A DNA stretch of 5,703 nucleotides, taken from NCBI GenBank assembly GCA_947653505.1, contig CANTHI010000263.1:1-5703 (forward strand), given 5' to 3'. The notes under the pieces were generated by a model. That model was given only the letters and a program-made list of their open reading frames with translations. It made no database searches and was not told the DNA's origin. Source of the DNA: an uncultured Eubacterium sp. (lineage in GTDB: Bacteria > Bacillota_A > Clostridia > Lachnospirales > Lachnospiraceae). Positions 5,415 through 5,703 of the stretch are shown here, in pieces (position 1 is the first letter of the stretch; each line of letters begins with the position of its first letter). The position numbers and the translations under genes were made by a program.

Positions 5415-5703
5415 TTTTTAAACAAGGCATTTTTAGATATGATCATTTTTTATATCATATTTTTTAAACAAATCAATTTTTAGATATGATCATCTTTTTA
5501 TAATATCATTTTTAAATATGATCGTTTTTTATATAATATTTTTAAATAAAGCAATTTTTAGATATAATCATTTTTATAATATCATTTTTAGATGTGGTTA
5601 TTTTTGTATAAAATCATTTTAAAACTATTTTTTATAAAATATTTTTTTGATATGATCATTTTTATAACATCATTTCAGACAAAACTATTTTTTATAAAAT
5701 ATT
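5415..5703. repeat. Degenerate AT-rich repeat array with GATC cores and small inverted repeats, open at the window end
   Basis: A core related to GATATGATCATTTTT recurs at about 5436, 5483, 5515, 5561, 5591 and 5649. Steps alternate near 47 and 31 bp and then 58, suggesting an older unit of about 78 bp made of two unequal halves. Many copies form weak dyads, for instance ATATGAT at 5437-5443 with ATCATAT at 5454-5460, GATAT/ATATC at 5483-5487 and 5503-5507, and again at 5561-5565 and 5579-5583. GATC is kept in four copies (5441, 5488, 5520, 5654). A 23-bp segment at 5621-5643 repeats exactly at 5681-5703, a 60-bp step, so the array probably continues past the window. No coding frame fits it. 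Confidence 0.75.

Larger units (their letters stand above)
5143..5703. other. Gene-free region downstream of prs
   Basis: No convincing gene is seen on either strand. The best short frame, 5190-5279 (29 aa), has no ribosome binding site and lies across the terminator hairpin. The region falls into three parts: 5143-5280, with three TTCAGAT direct repeats and a hairpin; 5281-5338, plain AT-rich sequence with one small inverted repeat (AGGATT at 5298-5303, AATCCT at 5309-5314); and 5339-5703, a very AT-rich repeat block described separately. Confidence 0.8.

Noticed and set aside
5415..5703. CRISPR array
   Set aside because: Repeats are degenerate, steps are uneven (about 31, 47 and 58 bp), the spacers are themselves repeat sequence, and no cas gene is seen.

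Overview
The window reads as a chromosomal segment of a mid-GC Firmicute, most likely a Lachnospiraceae-type clostridium. The basis is a DnaD-family protein next to a DnaC/DnaI-type helicase loader, an unusually long ribose-phosphate pyrophosphokinase, strong GGAGG-type ribosome binding sites and a TGnTATAAT promoter. The family placement is inferred from protein character; no database search was run. All four real genes are on the + strand.

Layout: 1-1233 is the 3' part of murC (peptidoglycan precursor synthesis); its first residues lie outside the window. 1234-1503 is a compact regulatory region packed with DnaA boxes (TTATCCACA). It holds four perfect and two 8/9 copies in 170 bp, all in one orientation, some abutting head to tail. 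It also holds a rho-independent terminator for murC whose stem is made from a DnaA box and its inverted partner, and an extended -10 promoter. 1504-2895 encodes a DnaD/DnaB-family primosome protein whose linker carries eight 12-residue repeats. 2923-3927 encodes the AAA+ helicase loader. 3964-5142 encodes a divergent PRPP synthetase. The last three genes are 27 and 36 bp apart with no visible terminator between them, so they probably form one operon.

5143-5703 has no credible gene. It holds a strong hairpin after prs (probable terminator). From about 5339 to the window end it becomes extremely AT-rich (about 12% G+C over 5341-5703 by hand count), built of 15-bp tandem repeats and then longer degenerate repeats that carry GATC and small inverted repeats and probably run past the window end.

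Working model: the DnaD-like protein and the loader would help deliver the replicative helicase to origins opened by DnaA. A DnaA-box cluster directly upstream suggests that DnaA itself, or the amount of free DnaA, controls this operon, or that the locus titrates DnaA. prs would tie PRPP, and so nucleotide supply, to the same transcript. This cluster is the most interesting signal in the window; the AT-rich repeat array is second.
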